Part shown: positions 1 to 10,465 of the stretch, piece after piece
Position numbering within the stretch: the stretch's first letter is position 1
Layout of the letters: each line of letters begins with the position of its first letter
DNA from: Halomonas maura
GTDB lineage: Bacteria > Pseudomonadota > Gammaproteobacteria > Pseudomonadales > Halomonadaceae
Assembly (NCBI RefSeq): GCF_030409305.1
Contig: NZ_JAUFPQ010000013.1
Coordinates: 1 to 64,000, forward strand
Length of the DNA stretch: 64,000 bases
Direction of reading: 5' to 3'
Program-made: the position numbers and the translations under genes
The notes under the pieces: generated by a model
The model's input: the letters and a program-made list of their open reading frames with translations, nothing else
Databases searched by the model: none
Told to the model about the DNA's origin: nothing

Positions 1-80
1 CAACGTTGCCCGTCGCCGGCAGCGGATGCGTACTTTACGGATTATCCCGGACCCACGCAAGCCCTGCGGGGAAAAAGTTT

Positions 81-107
81 CAGGGGCGCCGCCTGGCGAC
101 GCCCCTG
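81..107 (-). terminator. Probable rho-independent terminator of the PPC lipoprotein gene
   Basis: An inverted repeat has 8-bp arms (CAGGGGCG at 81-88, CGCCCCTG at 100-107) and can extend inward. Read on the minus strand it follows the lipoprotein stop codon (114) and is followed by a T-rich run (AAACTTTTT), the usual layout of an intrinsic terminator. Positions 1-80 hold no recognisable gene. Confidence 0.65.
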
Positions 108-113
108 CCGACA

Positions 114-1844
114 TCAGCCGCCGATCTCGAGGCGCACCATGCCGGTCCCGCTGCTGAAGCTGTCCACCTCGACGCGGTAGGTGCCGGGCTCGAGGCGCTG
201 CGAGATCCGCGAACCGAGCCCCAGGTCGCCGGCATCGTCGTTCTGGGCATCGACGCCAGGGCCCGACAGCCGCAGCATCGTATCCACCGCCGCCGAGGTG
301 GCCTCGACCACCACGGAGCGCGCCTCGCCGATCACCAGCTCATAGGTCAGGCTGTCGCCGCCGAGGTTGCCGTAGACGGTCTCGCCGGGACGCACCTCGC
401 CGCCGTCGCTGGTGCGCCCCTCGAAGGCCTCGCCCTCGGCGCGCAGGCGATAGATGCCGCTGCCGCTGTAGCTCTGTGCCTCGAGGACGTATTGGCCAGG
501 CTGGAGGATGGTGGTGATCAGGGCGTTGCGCTCGCCGCCGCCGTCGTCGTCGCTCAGGTCCAGGCCATTGCCGTGCAGGCGCAGCACCGGATCGAAGTCC
601 CGGGAGTCCAGCGCCAGACGCGCCTCGACCGGCTCGTCGATCGCCAGGCGATAGCGATTCTCGCCGAGGCCGGTCAACTGGCCGCGCAGGCTCTCGCCGA
701 GGGCCAGCGCGCCCTCATTGCGGAACTCGCCGTCGAAGTCCCGACGGGTCAGCTCGAGGGCATAGTCGCCTCCCCCATCGCCATAGCGGTCGACCTCCAC
801 CCGATAGTCACCGGCCATCAGCACGGTATCGAGACGCGAGTCGGTACCGTTGCCATCGTCGTCATTGGCGATGTCGGCGCCCTCGCCGATCACCCGCAGC
901 ACGGTATCGAAAGCCTGCGAGCGCAGCGACAGACCGATCTCGGAGGGGCGGTCGAGGTGCAGGCTGTAGGCATTCGGTGCCGCCCCCTCGAGTGTGCCGC
1001 TGACGCGGTCACCGTCACGCAGCGGCCCACCGTTGCGCCAGCCATCGTCCAGGTCGCGCCGCTCGGCCAGCAGGCGATAGGCCTCGCCGGTGGCGAGGAC
1101 ACGGCCGGGACAGCTCGCCTCTCCCCCGACGGCGGGGGCATGCTCGGGACGCAGGCGCACGCGATAGTCGCCGGCCTCCAGATAGGCCTCGAGGCGCAAC
1201 TCGCCGGCCGCACAGGCATGGGCCGACTGCGATACGCCGTTGCCCTCCAGCTGCAGGCCGAGATCCTCGACGCCGCTCAGCGAGAGGGTAAGCAACGCCG
1301 GCCCGTCGAGGCGGATGGGGTACTCGGCCCCGCCCTCCTCCAGGCGCCCGGTCAGCGCACGCCCCGGCACCAGCTCGTCCCGGATGCCGATCGGCTCGGC
1401 GGTGAGCCGATAGGGGCCGAAGGCGCCATGACCATGACCATTGACCACCACCAGCGTACAAGCGTCGTCCGCCGGCGCGGCCAGCAGGGTCAGCGGCCCG
1501 GCCTCGGCACCGCCCCGGGCGCTCCCCAGCCACCGGCCCTGGGCGTCGAAGGCGGACAGCTCGGCGGCGAAGGACGCCTCGAGCGCATAGGACTGCCCCT
1601 CGCCAGCGGGCGAGCCGGCGCACAGCCAGTGCGCCGAGTAGCGGGTGCCGTTGTTGAGGTTGACGGGGCTCGCCGTGGTGAGCTCGCCCTGGATGTCGCT
1701 GCCGAGCGTCGTCTCGGGGGCACTGACGAAGCGCTCCTCGCCGTCGCCGCACCCTGCCAGCAGCGCCAGCCCGACAACGCCGGCCATCACGCGCCCCGGA
1801 CGAACGGCCCGCCGGCGCGACTTTCCTGACTCCTGGATATGCAC
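114..1844 (-). CDS. PPC-domain repeat lipoprotein
   Basis: The product is a 576-residue predicted lipoprotein. The N-terminus has a basic stretch (SRRRAVRPGR) and a hydrophobic segment ending in the lipobox LLAGC at about residue 32. The start is a GTG at 1844 with GGGAG about 7 nt upstream; an ATG nearby is out of frame. The mature part is about five beta-rich repeats of 90-100 residues, each built as 'G...G.L.....Y.L....P..L.L......D..L.L.G......DD.....I...L..G.Y.V.V', the pattern of bacterial pre-peptidase C-terminal (PPC) domains. The last three (about residues 285-576) are clearest and carry the acidic DD turn; the first two are degenerate. No catalytic domain is visible, so it is probably a surface or periplasmic binding or structural protein. 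The partner is unknown. Confidence 0.75.
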   Translation of the reverse strand: MHIQESGKSRRRAVRPGRVMAGVVGLALLAGCGDGEERFVSAPETTLGSDIQGELTTASPVNLNNGTRYSAHWLCAGSPAGEGQSYALEASFAAELSAFDAQGRWLGSARGGAEAGPLTLLAAPADDACTLVVVNGHGHGAFGPYRLTAEPIGIRDELVPGRALTGRLEEGGAEYPIRLDGPALLTLSLSGVEDLGLQLEGNGVSQSAHACAAGELRLEAYLEAGDYRVRLRPEHAPAVGGEASCPGRVLATGEAYRLLAERRDLDDGWRNGGPLRDGDRVSGTLEGAAPNAYSLHLDRPSEIGLSLRSQAFDTVLRVIGEGADIANDDDGNGTDSRLDTVLMAGDYRVEVDRYGDGGGDYALELTRRDFDGEFRNEGALALGESLRGQLTGLGENRYRLAIDEPVEARLALDSRDFDPVLRLHGNGLDLSDDDGGGERNALITTILQPGQYVLEAQSYSGSGIYRLRAEGEAFEGRTSDGGEVRPGETVYGNLGGDSLTYELVIGEARSVVVEATSAAVDTMLRLSGPGVDAQNDDAGDLGLGSRISQRLEPGTYRVEVDSFSSGTGMVRLEIGG

Positions 1845-1939
1845 GTCATGTCTCCCTACATGTGGTTGCGAGACCCCGGCATTCCTGCGCCGGGGCCAAC
1901 CGCACTATAGCGAAAACCTTGACGGCTGACCCTTGGCGC

Positions 1940-2596
1940 CTAGGCGTGGCGCACCAGCACCACCAGCTCGCGAGGGCCATGCACCCCGTAGGCCAGGGTC
2001 TGCTCGATGTCGGCGGTCTTGCTGGGACCGGACACCAGCAGGGCGTTGGCGGGCATCCCCGCGACCCAGTCGTGGCCGGCCATCACGTCGTGGAGGGTGT
2101 CCTCGAGGGCCTCGGCATCCAGCACGGCGATATGGATTGGCGGCACCAGGCTCAGCAGGCGCGGCTCGTCCGGGGTGGGCCAGAGCCACAGGCTGCCGGT
2201 CTCGGCGATGCCCCCTCCGGTCGAGGTCAGGCCGGCATCCACGCTCTCGAACAGCTCGCGCTGCCAGCTCTCGATGTCCCGGTCGACCGCGACCAGCTCG
2301 ATGTCGCCCCCGGCGAGGGCCTCGCGGGCGGCCGCCGCCACCGGGTGCTCGCGCCCCAGCGCCAGCCGCCGCACACCCTTGTCGCGCAGCACGCCGGCAA
2401 GGCTCTCGGTCCAGCCGTCCCGGGACGTGTGGATCACCTCGCCATGCACGGAGGTGATCCAGCGCTCGAAGCGCTCGAGGCGCTCCTGTGCCGTCCAGCC
2501 ACGGCCGGTCATCACGGTGAAGTCGCTCTCGGGAGCCTCGAGGGGACCATCGGCCCGCTCGCGCAGTCGCTTCAGGATGGCGTCGCGCGCACTCAT
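1940..2596 (-). CDS. lutC: LutC, lactate utilization LUD-domain protein
   Basis: This 218-residue protein belongs to the LUD (YkgG/LutC) family, the small subunit of the LutABC cytoplasmic L-lactate oxidation system that converts lactate to pyruvate. Family features are the N-terminal SARDAILKRLR helix and the STGGGIAETGSLWL and P.HIAV segments. It is the last gene of a three-gene minus-strand operon. Its ATG (2596) overlaps the lutB stop (2593) as ATGA, which fixes the start and indicates translational coupling. Regulation is expected from the GntR regulator at 5103 through the operators at 4849 and 5038. Confidence 0.9.
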   Translation of the reverse strand: MSARDAILKRLRERADGPLEAPESDFTVMTGRGWTAQERLERFERWITSVHGEVIHTSRDGWTESLAGVLRDKGVRRLALGREHPVAAAAREALAGGDIELVAVDRDIESWQRELFESVDAGLTSTGGGIAETGSLWLWPTPDEPRLLSLVPPIHIAVLDAEALEDTLHDVMAGHDWVAGMPANALLVSGPSKTADIEQTLAYGVHGPRELVVLVRHA

Positions 2597-4032
2597 GCGT
2601 CTTGCTCCTCTGCCGCCCGGCGGGCACGGCGCTGCTTGAGCAAGCCGTGCAGGGTGGTCTTCGCCGGCTTCGGCGCGGTGCGATAGTCGGTCCAGGGCCC
2701 AAGATGGGTCGGCGTCAGGCCACGCAGCCGGCCGGCCATGGCGGTGCCGCTGCGCCAGAGGCCGGGGTGAGTGGCCAGCCACTGCCAGCCCTTCCAGGCC
2801 GCCAGCTCCTTGCGCGAGCGCTTGGCGCCGGCACCGCGCACGTTGCCGCGCCCCTCGCCGACCGCCTCGCGGCGCAACCGCACCAGCAGGTCGGGGATCG
2901 GGATCTTCACCGGACAGACCTCGCCACAGGCCCCGCACAGGCTCGAGGCGGTGGGCAGGTCCTTGGTCGACTCCAGGCCCTCGAGGTGGGGCATCAGGAT
3001 GCTGCCGATGGGCCCCGGATAGGTGGTGCCGTAGCTGTGCCCGCCGACCCGGGTGTACACCGGGCAATGGTTCATGCAGGCCCCGCAGCGGATGCAGCGC
3101 AGGGTGTCGAGCAGCTGGTCGTCCTGATAGATGCCGGAGCGACCGTTGTCGACCAGCACCAGGTGCACTTCCTCCGGGCCGTCGTGCTCGCCGGCGCGGC
3201 GCGGCCCGCTGATCATGTTGAAGTAGGTGGTCACGTGCTGGCCGGTGGCCGAGCGGGTGAGCAGCGAGTAGAGGGGCGCCACGTCGCGCAGGTGCTCGAC
3301 GACCTTCTCGATGCCGGTCACGGCGATGTGCACCGGCGGCACCGTGGTGGTCATGCGGCCGTTGCCTTCGTTCTCCACCAGGCACAGGGTGCCGGTCTCG
3401 GCCACCGCGAAATTGACGCCGGACACCCCCACGTCGGCGGCCATGAAGCGCTCGCGCAGCTGCAGGCGGGCCGCCGCGGTCATGGTGTCGACGTCCCGGG
3501 TACGCGCGATGCCGGTCTTGTCGTGCATGATGCCGGCGATCTCGTCGGTGTTGAGGTGGATGGCCGGCATGATGATGTGCGACGGCGTCTGCTCGTTGAG
3601 CTGCACCAGGTACTCGCCGAGATCGGATTCCAGCGCGCTGATGCCGGCCGCCTCCAGGTGGGCGTTGAGATGCATCTCCTCGGAGACCATCGACTTGCCC
3701 TTGATCACCGACCTGGCCTCGCGGGCCTCGCACAGCTCGCGGATGAGGCGGCAGGCCTGCTCGCCGTCCTCCGCCCAGTGCACGCGGATGCCGTTGGCCT
3801 GGCAGTTGGCCTCGAGCCGCTCCAGCAGGTCGGGCAGCCTGGCCAGGGCGCGCAGGCGGATATTGGCCCCCAGTTCGCGCAGCGTCTCCAGGTCCCAGTC
3901 GGCGAAGCTGTCCCGGCGCTTGCTCATCAGCCCGTCCATGGCCTGGCGGAAGTTGGCCCGGATCTGCGGGTTCTCCAGGGCCTCATGGGCCTGGCGATGG
4001 AAGGCATCGGGAGTGAAGGTCTGTACGCTCAT
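2593..4032 (-). CDS. lutB: LutB, iron-sulfur LUD-domain protein of lactate oxidation
   Basis: This 479-residue protein has an N-terminal LUD domain (about residues 60-300, including GVSGVNFAVAETGTLCLVENEGN) and a C-terminal ferredoxin-like part. The cysteine clusters CIRCGACMNHCPVY and CGACGEVCPV fit two [4Fe-4S] clusters, so it should pass electrons from lactate oxidation with LutA and LutC. The start at 4032 is set by an ATGA overlap with the lutA stop; its own stop overlaps lutC in the same way. Length and layout match the LutB/YkgF family. Confidence 0.92.
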   Translation of the reverse strand: MSVQTFTPDAFHRQAHEALENPQIRANFRQAMDGLMSKRRDSFADWDLETLRELGANIRLRALARLPDLLERLEANCQANGIRVHWAEDGEQACRLIRELCEAREARSVIKGKSMVSEEMHLNAHLEAAGISALESDLGEYLVQLNEQTPSHIIMPAIHLNTDEIAGIMHDKTGIARTRDVDTMTAAARLQLRERFMAADVGVSGVNFAVAETGTLCLVENEGNGRMTTTVPPVHIAVTGIEKVVEHLRDVAPLYSLLTRSATGQHVTTYFNMISGPRRAGEHDGPEEVHLVLVDNGRSGIYQDDQLLDTLRCIRCGACMNHCPVYTRVGGHSYGTTYPGPIGSILMPHLEGLESTKDLPTASSLCGACGEVCPVKIPIPDLLVRLRREAVGEGRGNVRGAGAKRSRKELAAWKGWQWLATHPGLWRSGTAMAGRLRGLTPTHLGPWTDYRTAPKPAKTTLHGLLKQRRARRAAEEQDA

Positions 4033-4784
4033 GAGGTCCTCCGCCACAGGTAGCTGGCGATATGCTCGCCGCGCACGGCACTCTGCCGGTACTCGAGACG
4101 CCCGGCGATGTTCATCAGGCAGCCGCAGTCGGAGCTGACGAAGTGCTCGGCGCCGGCCGCCTCGATGGCCCGGCTCTTGTCCTCGACCATGGCCGCCGAC
4201 ACCTCGGGGTGACGGACGGCGAAGGTGCCGCCGAAGCCGCAGCACTCGGCCGCCCGGGCCTGCTCCACCAGCTCCACGCCCTCGAGCCGCCCCAGCAGGG
4301 CCGGGCCGGTCTCGGCCAGCCCCATCTCGCGCCGGGCGCTGCAGGAGGTATGCATGGCCACCTTCTCCGGCGCCCCGCCGTCAGCGAGGCGCAGGTGACA
4401 GACATGCACCAGGAACTCGGTCAGCTCGAACACCCGGCCGGCGATCTCGCTGGCCTGCGCTTCCCGCTCGGTGCCGGCGAAGAGGTCGGGGTAGTGGACC
4501 CGCATCATGCCGCCGCAGGAGCCGGAGGGCACGATGATCGGCCAGGGCTCGGGGAACAGATCCAGCTGAGCCGCGGCGACGGCCCGGGCCTCGTTCTGGT
4601 AGCCCGAGGTGTAGGCCGGCTGGCCGCAGCAGGTCTGGTCCTCGGGGAAGATCACCTCGATGCCTTCCCGCTCCAGCAGGCGAATGGCGTCGAGGCCGGC
4701 CTCGGGGAAGAAGAGGTCGACCAGGCAGGTGCCATAGAAGTACACCCTGTCGGGCCTGGCGGGGTAGAGCTTGACGGGCGTCAT
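4029..4784 (-). CDS. lutA: LutA, Fe-S oxidoreductase (CCG-domain) of lactate oxidation
   Basis: This 251-residue protein is of the GlpC/HdrB-like cysteine-rich (CCG) family. Two CCG-type repeats are visible: the first around VYFYGTCLVDLF...DQTCCGQPAY, the second around HTSCSARREMG...AECCGFGGTF. It is the first gene of lutABC, with 4-bp overlaps between successive genes. Together the three subunits replace the flavin L-lactate dehydrogenase LldD in many bacteria. The upstream region (4785-5102) is shared with a divergent GntR regulator and carries two identical palindromes. No lactate permease gene lies beside it. Confidence 0.92.
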   Translation of the reverse strand: MTPVKLYPARPDRVYFYGTCLVDLFFPEAGLDAIRLLEREGIEVIFPEDQTCCGQPAYTSGYQNEARAVAAAQLDLFPEPWPIIVPSGSCGGMMRVHYPDLFAGTEREAQASEIAGRVFELTEFLVHVCHLRLADGGAPEKVAMHTSCSARREMGLAETGPALLGRLEGVELVEQARAAECCGFGGTFAVRHPEVSAAMVEDKSRAIEAAGAEHFVSSDCGCLMNIAGRLEYRQSAVRGEHIASYLWRRTS

Positions 4785-4848
4785 GGTCAGGGTCCTCGGC
4801 GCCGACCGCGGGACGGGGCGCTGTCATGATGAGCCTGGATCGCTGCAT

Positions 4849-4863
4849 ATTGGTAAAACCAAT
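4849..4863. promoter_or_regulatory. Operator O1 for the LldR-type regulator (lutA side)
   Basis: A perfect palindrome ATTGGT-AAA-ACCAAT contains the TGGT-N3-ACCA core typical of FadR-subfamily GntR operators such as LldR/PdhR. It lies 65 bp upstream of the lutA start, where it would overlap a lutABC promoter read on the minus strand. Confidence 0.8.
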
Positions 4864-5037
4864 TTACAGCGCAATGTCACCGCACAGTATGGCCCGGTGC
4901 CATGGCTGTCAAATTCCGGGCGCCGATATCCGCGTCGAAACGGCTAGACTTTGGTCTATGACCCTGCTTCCATGGCGGCAAGCTGCTGAAATCGGGGATA
5001 ATCCCGGGGCGCCTCAGGGTGACGATTGCAGCGAGAT

Positions 5038-5052
5038 ATTGGTAATACCAAT
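5038..5052. promoter_or_regulatory. Operator O2 for the LldR-type regulator, overlapping its promoter
   Basis: A second perfect copy, ATTGGT-AAT-ACCAAT, has the same arms as O1, 189 bp away. A plausible sigma-70 promoter for the regulator gene uses it: TTGGTA (5039-5044) as -35, an 18-bp spacer, and TATCAT (5063-5068) as -10. Binding here should therefore block the gene's own transcription. Confidence 0.8.
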
Positions 5053-5102
5053 TCATCGGCGCTATCATGGACATCATGACCCCGCGCCCAGGAAGCATCA
5101 CC

Positions 5103-5876
5103 ATGTCCGATCAGACCCTCCGCCAGCCGCGCTTGGCCGATGTCATCACCGAGCGCCTCGAGGCCCTGATTCTCGAGGGTAGCCTAAAGCCCGGCCAGCG
5201 GCTGCCGCCGGAACGCGAGCTCGCCGAGCGCTTCGGCGTGTCGCGCCCGTCGCTGCGCGAGGCGATCCAGAAGCTCGCCGCCCGCGGCCTGCTGTCCAGC
5301 CGCCAGGGGGGCGGCACCTTCATCACCGAGGACCTGCACAGCGGCTACAGCGATCCGCTGCTGGAGATGCTGTCCCGTCACGGCGAGTTCCACCTGGACC
5401 TGCTGGAGTTCCGTGACGCCATGGAAGGCCTGTCCGCCTACTATGCCGCCCTGCGCGCCACCCCCACCGACAAGGCGGTGCTGATCGAGCGCTTCGAGGA
5501 GCTGGAGGCTCGCTTCAACGAGCAGGACCCGCCCCGGGAAGCCAAGGCCGATGCCGCCTTCCACCTGGCCATCGCCGAGGCCGCCCACAACGTCATGCTG
5601 CTGCACACCATCCGCGGCATCTTCCACCTGCTGGAGAAGAGCATCGTCGACAACCTCGAGCACCTGTTCGGCAAGCCCGATGCCCGCAAGAACCTGATGA
5701 GCCAGCACCGCGCGCTGCTCGACGCCATCCTCCAGGGCCATGCCGAGGAGGCCCGCAGCCGGGCCCACGAGCACCTGGTCTATGTGGAGGAGGGGCTGCT
5801 CGAGGCGGCACGCGCCGAGACGCGCGCCCAGCGCTCCCTGCGTCGCGCCCAGGCGATGCCCACGGCGAGTCACTGA
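5103..5876 (+). CDS. lldR: GntR/FadR-family regulator of the lactate operon (LldR-like)
   Basis: This 257-residue regulator has an N-terminal winged helix (about residues 8-75; LAERFGVSRPSLREAIQKL is the recognition helix region, followed by the wing S.RQGGGTF) and a C-terminal all-helical FCD ligand domain (about 90-230). The start at 5103 follows an AGGAAGCATC-type ribosome site better than the in-frame ATG at 5067. It is divergent from lutABC and preceded by two identical GntR palindromes. The expected role is lactate-responsive repression of lutABC and of itself. dctB follows only 4 bp downstream, so the three plus-strand regulatory genes may be co-transcribed. Confidence 0.87.
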   Translation: MSDQTLRQPRLADVITERLEALILEGSLKPGQRLPPERELAERFGVSRPSLREAIQKLAARGLLSSRQGGGTFITEDLHSGYSDPLLEMLSRHGEFHLDLLEFRDAMEGLSAYYAALRATPTDKAVLIERFEELEARFNEQDPPREAKADAAFHLAIAEAAHNVMLLHTIRGIFHLLEKSIVDNLEHLFGKPDARKNLMSQHRALLDAILQGHAEEARSRAHEHLVYVEEGLLEAARAETRAQRSLRRAQAMPTASH

Positions 5877-5880
5877 CCCC

Positions 5881-7795
5881 ATGCCTCACGCCGGGCCTGC
5901 CTCGACGCGTCGTCGCCTGATCCGCCTGCTGCTGTGGGGGCTGGGCCTCGCCGGGCTCGCCCTGTGCATGTGGCAGACCGCCCAGGTGGCCCGGGAACAG
6001 GCCCTGCAGAGCCTGCGTCAGGATGCCGAGAACGAGCTGCGCCTGTCGGCAGCCGGGCTGACCGGCCACCTCTCGCGGCATGACTACCTCCCCGAATTGC
6101 TGGCCAGCCGGGAGGCGGTCAAGCGCTTCCTGGCATCACCGGACACCCAGAACCCGTTGCCGCTGAACCGCCTGCTCGACCGCTTCCGAGCCACCGCCGA
6201 TGTCTCGGACATCTACCTGCTCGACCGCCACGCCAATACCCTGGCCGCCAGCAACTGGTACCGTCCCGACACCTTCATCGGCCAGAACTACCGCTACCGG
6301 CGCTACTACCAGGAGGCCATCGCCGGCCGCAGCGGTCGCTTCTTCGGCCTGGGGGTGCAGTCCGGGGAGCGCGGCTACTACTTCTCGGCCCCGGTATGGC
6401 TGGACGAGACGGCGCCGGACGCCCGCCCCGACGGGGTGATGGTGCTCAAGGTGCTGCTCACTGCCGTGGAGGACAGCTGGGCCGAGCAGGACGCCGAACT
6501 GCTGGTCACCGACCGGGACGGCGTGATCTTCCTGGCCAGCCAGCCGGCGCTGCGGCTGACCGCCATGGCGCCGCTCGGCGAGGCGCAGCGCGTGGCCCTG
6601 CGGGCCTCGCGGCGCTATGGCGATGAGCCGCTCCCCCCCTCCGGCCTGCGCGAGATCGAGCACCGCGACGAGCGCACCCGCCTGGTCAGCTTCGCCCAAG
6701 GGCCCCTGGCGGGACAGCCCTATCTCAGCCTGACCCGCCCCATGCCGGCCTTCGACTGGCACATGCACATCCTCAAGCCCCTCACCCCGGTGATCAACGC
6801 CCAGTGGGTCTCGGCGCTGCTGGCCGGCGGCCTCTACGGCCTGGTGGCCCTGGGGGGCGGCATCGGCTGGCAGCGCCTGCGCCTGCGCCGGGAGCGCGAA
6901 CGCTTCGCCGAGCGCGAACGCCAGACCCTGGCGCGGGCCCGCGACGAGCTGGAGCGCAACGTGGCCAACCGTACCCGCGACCTGGTGGCCACCAACCGTC
7001 GCCTGTCCGACGAGATCGAGGAGCGCCGCCGCGCCGAGCAGAGCCTGCGGGAGACCCGCGACGAGCTCGTCCAGGCCGCCAAGCTGGCGGTGCTGGGCCA
7101 GCTCGCCGCCGGCATCAACCACGAACTCAACCAGCCCCTGGCGGCGATCCGCGCCTACGCCGAGAACGCCCGCGCCTTCATCGCCCGCAGCCGGGCCGAG
7201 GCCGCCGATGCCAACCTCGGCCAGATCGTCGAACTCACCGCGCGCATGGCCGAGATCAGCGCCCAGCTGCGGCAGTTCTCGCGCAAGAGCGGCGACACCC
7301 TCACCGCGGTCTCGGTGCAGTCGTGCTTCGACTACGCCCTGCGCCTGTTCCAGGCGCGCCTCCACGAGGGTGAGATCACCATCGAGCGCCGCTGGCCCGA
7401 GGCGACGGCCTGGGTGCGCGCCGACCCGGTGCGCCTCGAGCAGGTGCTGGTCAACCTGATCGGCAATGCCCTCCAGGCCCTGGCCGAGGCGCCCTCCCCG
7501 CGCCTGACGCTGGCCATCGAGACCACCCCGGAGCGGGTGTGCATCGAGGTGGCGGACAACGGCCCGGGCATCCCCGAGGACCATCTCGCCAGGATCTTCG
7601 AACCCTTCTTCACCACCAAGTCCACCGGCAGTGGCCTGGGGCTGGGGCTGTCGATCTCCGGGCGCATCATCGACGACCTCGGCGGTCGCCTCGAGGCCCG
7701 CAACGCGGCTGGCGGCGGCGCCCGCTTCACCATTACCCTGCCCCGGGACGGCGGCCCGGACGGCGAGCGGGCACGAACCAAGGAGCAATCACACC

Positions 7796-7803
<8 letters not shown>
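5881..7803 (+). CDS. dctB: DctB-type sensor histidine kinase (C4-dicarboxylate sensing)
   Basis: This 640-residue membrane kinase has a first transmembrane helix at about residues 11-32, a periplasmic double-PAS/Cache region (about 33-300; 'ASNWYRPDTFIGQNYRYRRYY' region typical of DctB) and a second helix at about 305-325. A coiled coil (330-400) leads into the kinase core: H-box NHELNQPLAA (phospho-accepting His), ATPase boxes LIGNALQA (N), DNGPGI (G1), FEPFFTTK (F) and GLGLGLS (G2). It should sense external dicarboxylates and phosphorylate the DctD-like protein encoded next, with which it overlaps by 8 bp. No dctPQM or dctA gene is adjacent; the likely target lies at 16.3 kb. Confidence 0.88.
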
Positions 7804-9153
<1,350 letters not shown>

Positions 9154-9178
<25 letters not shown>

Positions 9179-9825
9179 GCCAGCAGTTCGCCCAGCGAAC
9201 CCCAGGGGGGCAGCCAGGGCGTGAGGGCGAGGGCCATCAGCAGCATGACGCCGGAGTTCAGCGGCTCACGGTAGGCGAACAGCTTGAAGGCGCTGCCGAA
9301 GGAGCGCTTGATCCGCGCCCCGGTAAGATCGACGCTGTACAGCTCGTCGAGCAGCAGGTGGATGCAGCAGCCCAGCACCAGCGCCAGCCCCTGGGCCCAG
9401 GCCAGCCCGGCCTCCAGCTCCAGCAGGCGGTAGCTGCCCGCGCTGGTGGCCAGCCCGCACAGGCCCGCGGCCAGCAGCGAGTGCCAGATGCCGCGATGCA
9501 CGGAGAAGTGCTTGAAGATCGGGCTCAGCACATAGCGCACCCCGATGTAGAGGCCGCCACAGGCCAGCAGCAGCGCACCCAGGTTCAGCCAGGGACTCAG
9601 CAGCAGCGCCCCGGCCACCACGACCAGCACGGCCATCACGCTGAAGATCAGCCGCACGGCATGGGAGTGGTCGGAATCGATGTCCGGCAGGACGCCGCCG
9701 AAGGCGACCAGCACCGCCACAGGCAGGGCCTGCTCGGGGGTCCACAGCTCGGCCTGCCAGCCGGCCAGGGCCAACAGCACGCCGCCTCCTGCAGCGGCAC
9801 TGATATGGGTACGGAAATCGGCCAT
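9154..9825 (-). CDS. Inner-membrane metal-dependent hydrolase (DUF457/YdjM-like)
   Basis: This protein of about 223 residues has several membrane helices and metal-ligand-type motifs of the YdjM/DUF457 family: THISAAAG at the N-terminus, GGVLPDIDSDHSH, HRGIWHSL and HLLLDELYSVD. The start at 9825 is chosen because GGAGG lies 8 nt upstream; an earlier in-frame start (9840) lacks one. The natural substrate of this family is unknown. It is convergent with dctD and overlaps its 3' end by 25 bp. Confidence 0.75.
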
Positions 9826-9901
9826 CCCGGGCGCCTCCAAAGGCTGGATAAACGTCCATATTATCGCCCCGGATGACGTGACAGAACAATCGCTTGGCGG
9901 C

Positions 9902-10450
9902 TCAACCCCGGGCCGCGAGGTACTCGTCCTTCAACTTTACATAATTGCCGGCCGTATAGGGGAAGAAGGCGCGCTCCTTGTCCTTGATCGGCCGCAGCGC
10001 CTTGGCCGGGTTGCCGGCATAGACGTGCCCGCCGGCCAGCTGCTTGCCCGGCGTCACCACCGCCCCCGCGGCGATGATCACCTCGTCCTCGACCACGGCA
10101 CCGTCCATGACGATGGCCCCCATGCCCACCAGGATGCGGCTGCCCAGGGTGGCCCCGTGCAGGATCGCCTTGTGGCCGATGGTCACGTCGTCGCCGATGG
10201 TCAGCGGGAAACCGTCGGGATTGAAGTCGCTGGCATGGGTGATGTGCAGCACGCTGCCGTCCTGGACGCTGACCCGTGCGCCGATGCGGATGCGGTGCAT
10301 ATCGCCGCGGATCACCGCCATCGGCCACACCGAGCTGTCGTCACCGAGCATCACGTCGCCCAGCACCACGCAGGCGGGATCGATATAGACCCGCTCGCCC
10401 AGCTGCGGCGTCACCCCCTTCCAGGGCCGGATGGCCGTCGAATCGCTCAT
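9902..10450 (-). CDS. Gamma-carbonic anhydrase family hexapeptide-repeat protein
   Basis: This 182-residue left-handed beta-helix protein resembles YrdA/CaiE-type gamma-carbonic anhydrases. Three conserved His positions expected to bind metal are visible in RGDMHRIRIG, LHITHAS and TIGHKAILHG, within repeated hexapeptides such as IGDDVT-IGHKAI-LHGATL. The family is a cytoplasmic trimer; carbonic anhydrase activity is not universal in it. It ends beyond the NSS transporter gene start on the same strand, with only a 15-bp gap between the two, so co-transcription is possible but each could have its own signal. Confidence 0.85.
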   Translation of the reverse strand: MSDSTAIRPWKGVTPQLGERVYIDPACVVLGDVMLGDDSSVWPMAVIRGDMHRIRIGARVSVQDGSVLHITHASDFNPDGFPLTIGDDVTIGHKAILHGATLGSRILVGMGAIVMDGAVVEDEVIIAAGAVVTPGKQLAGGHVYAGNPAKALRPIKDKERAFFPYTAGNYVKLKDEYLAARG

Positions 10451-10465
10451 CTTGCACCTCGCTTG

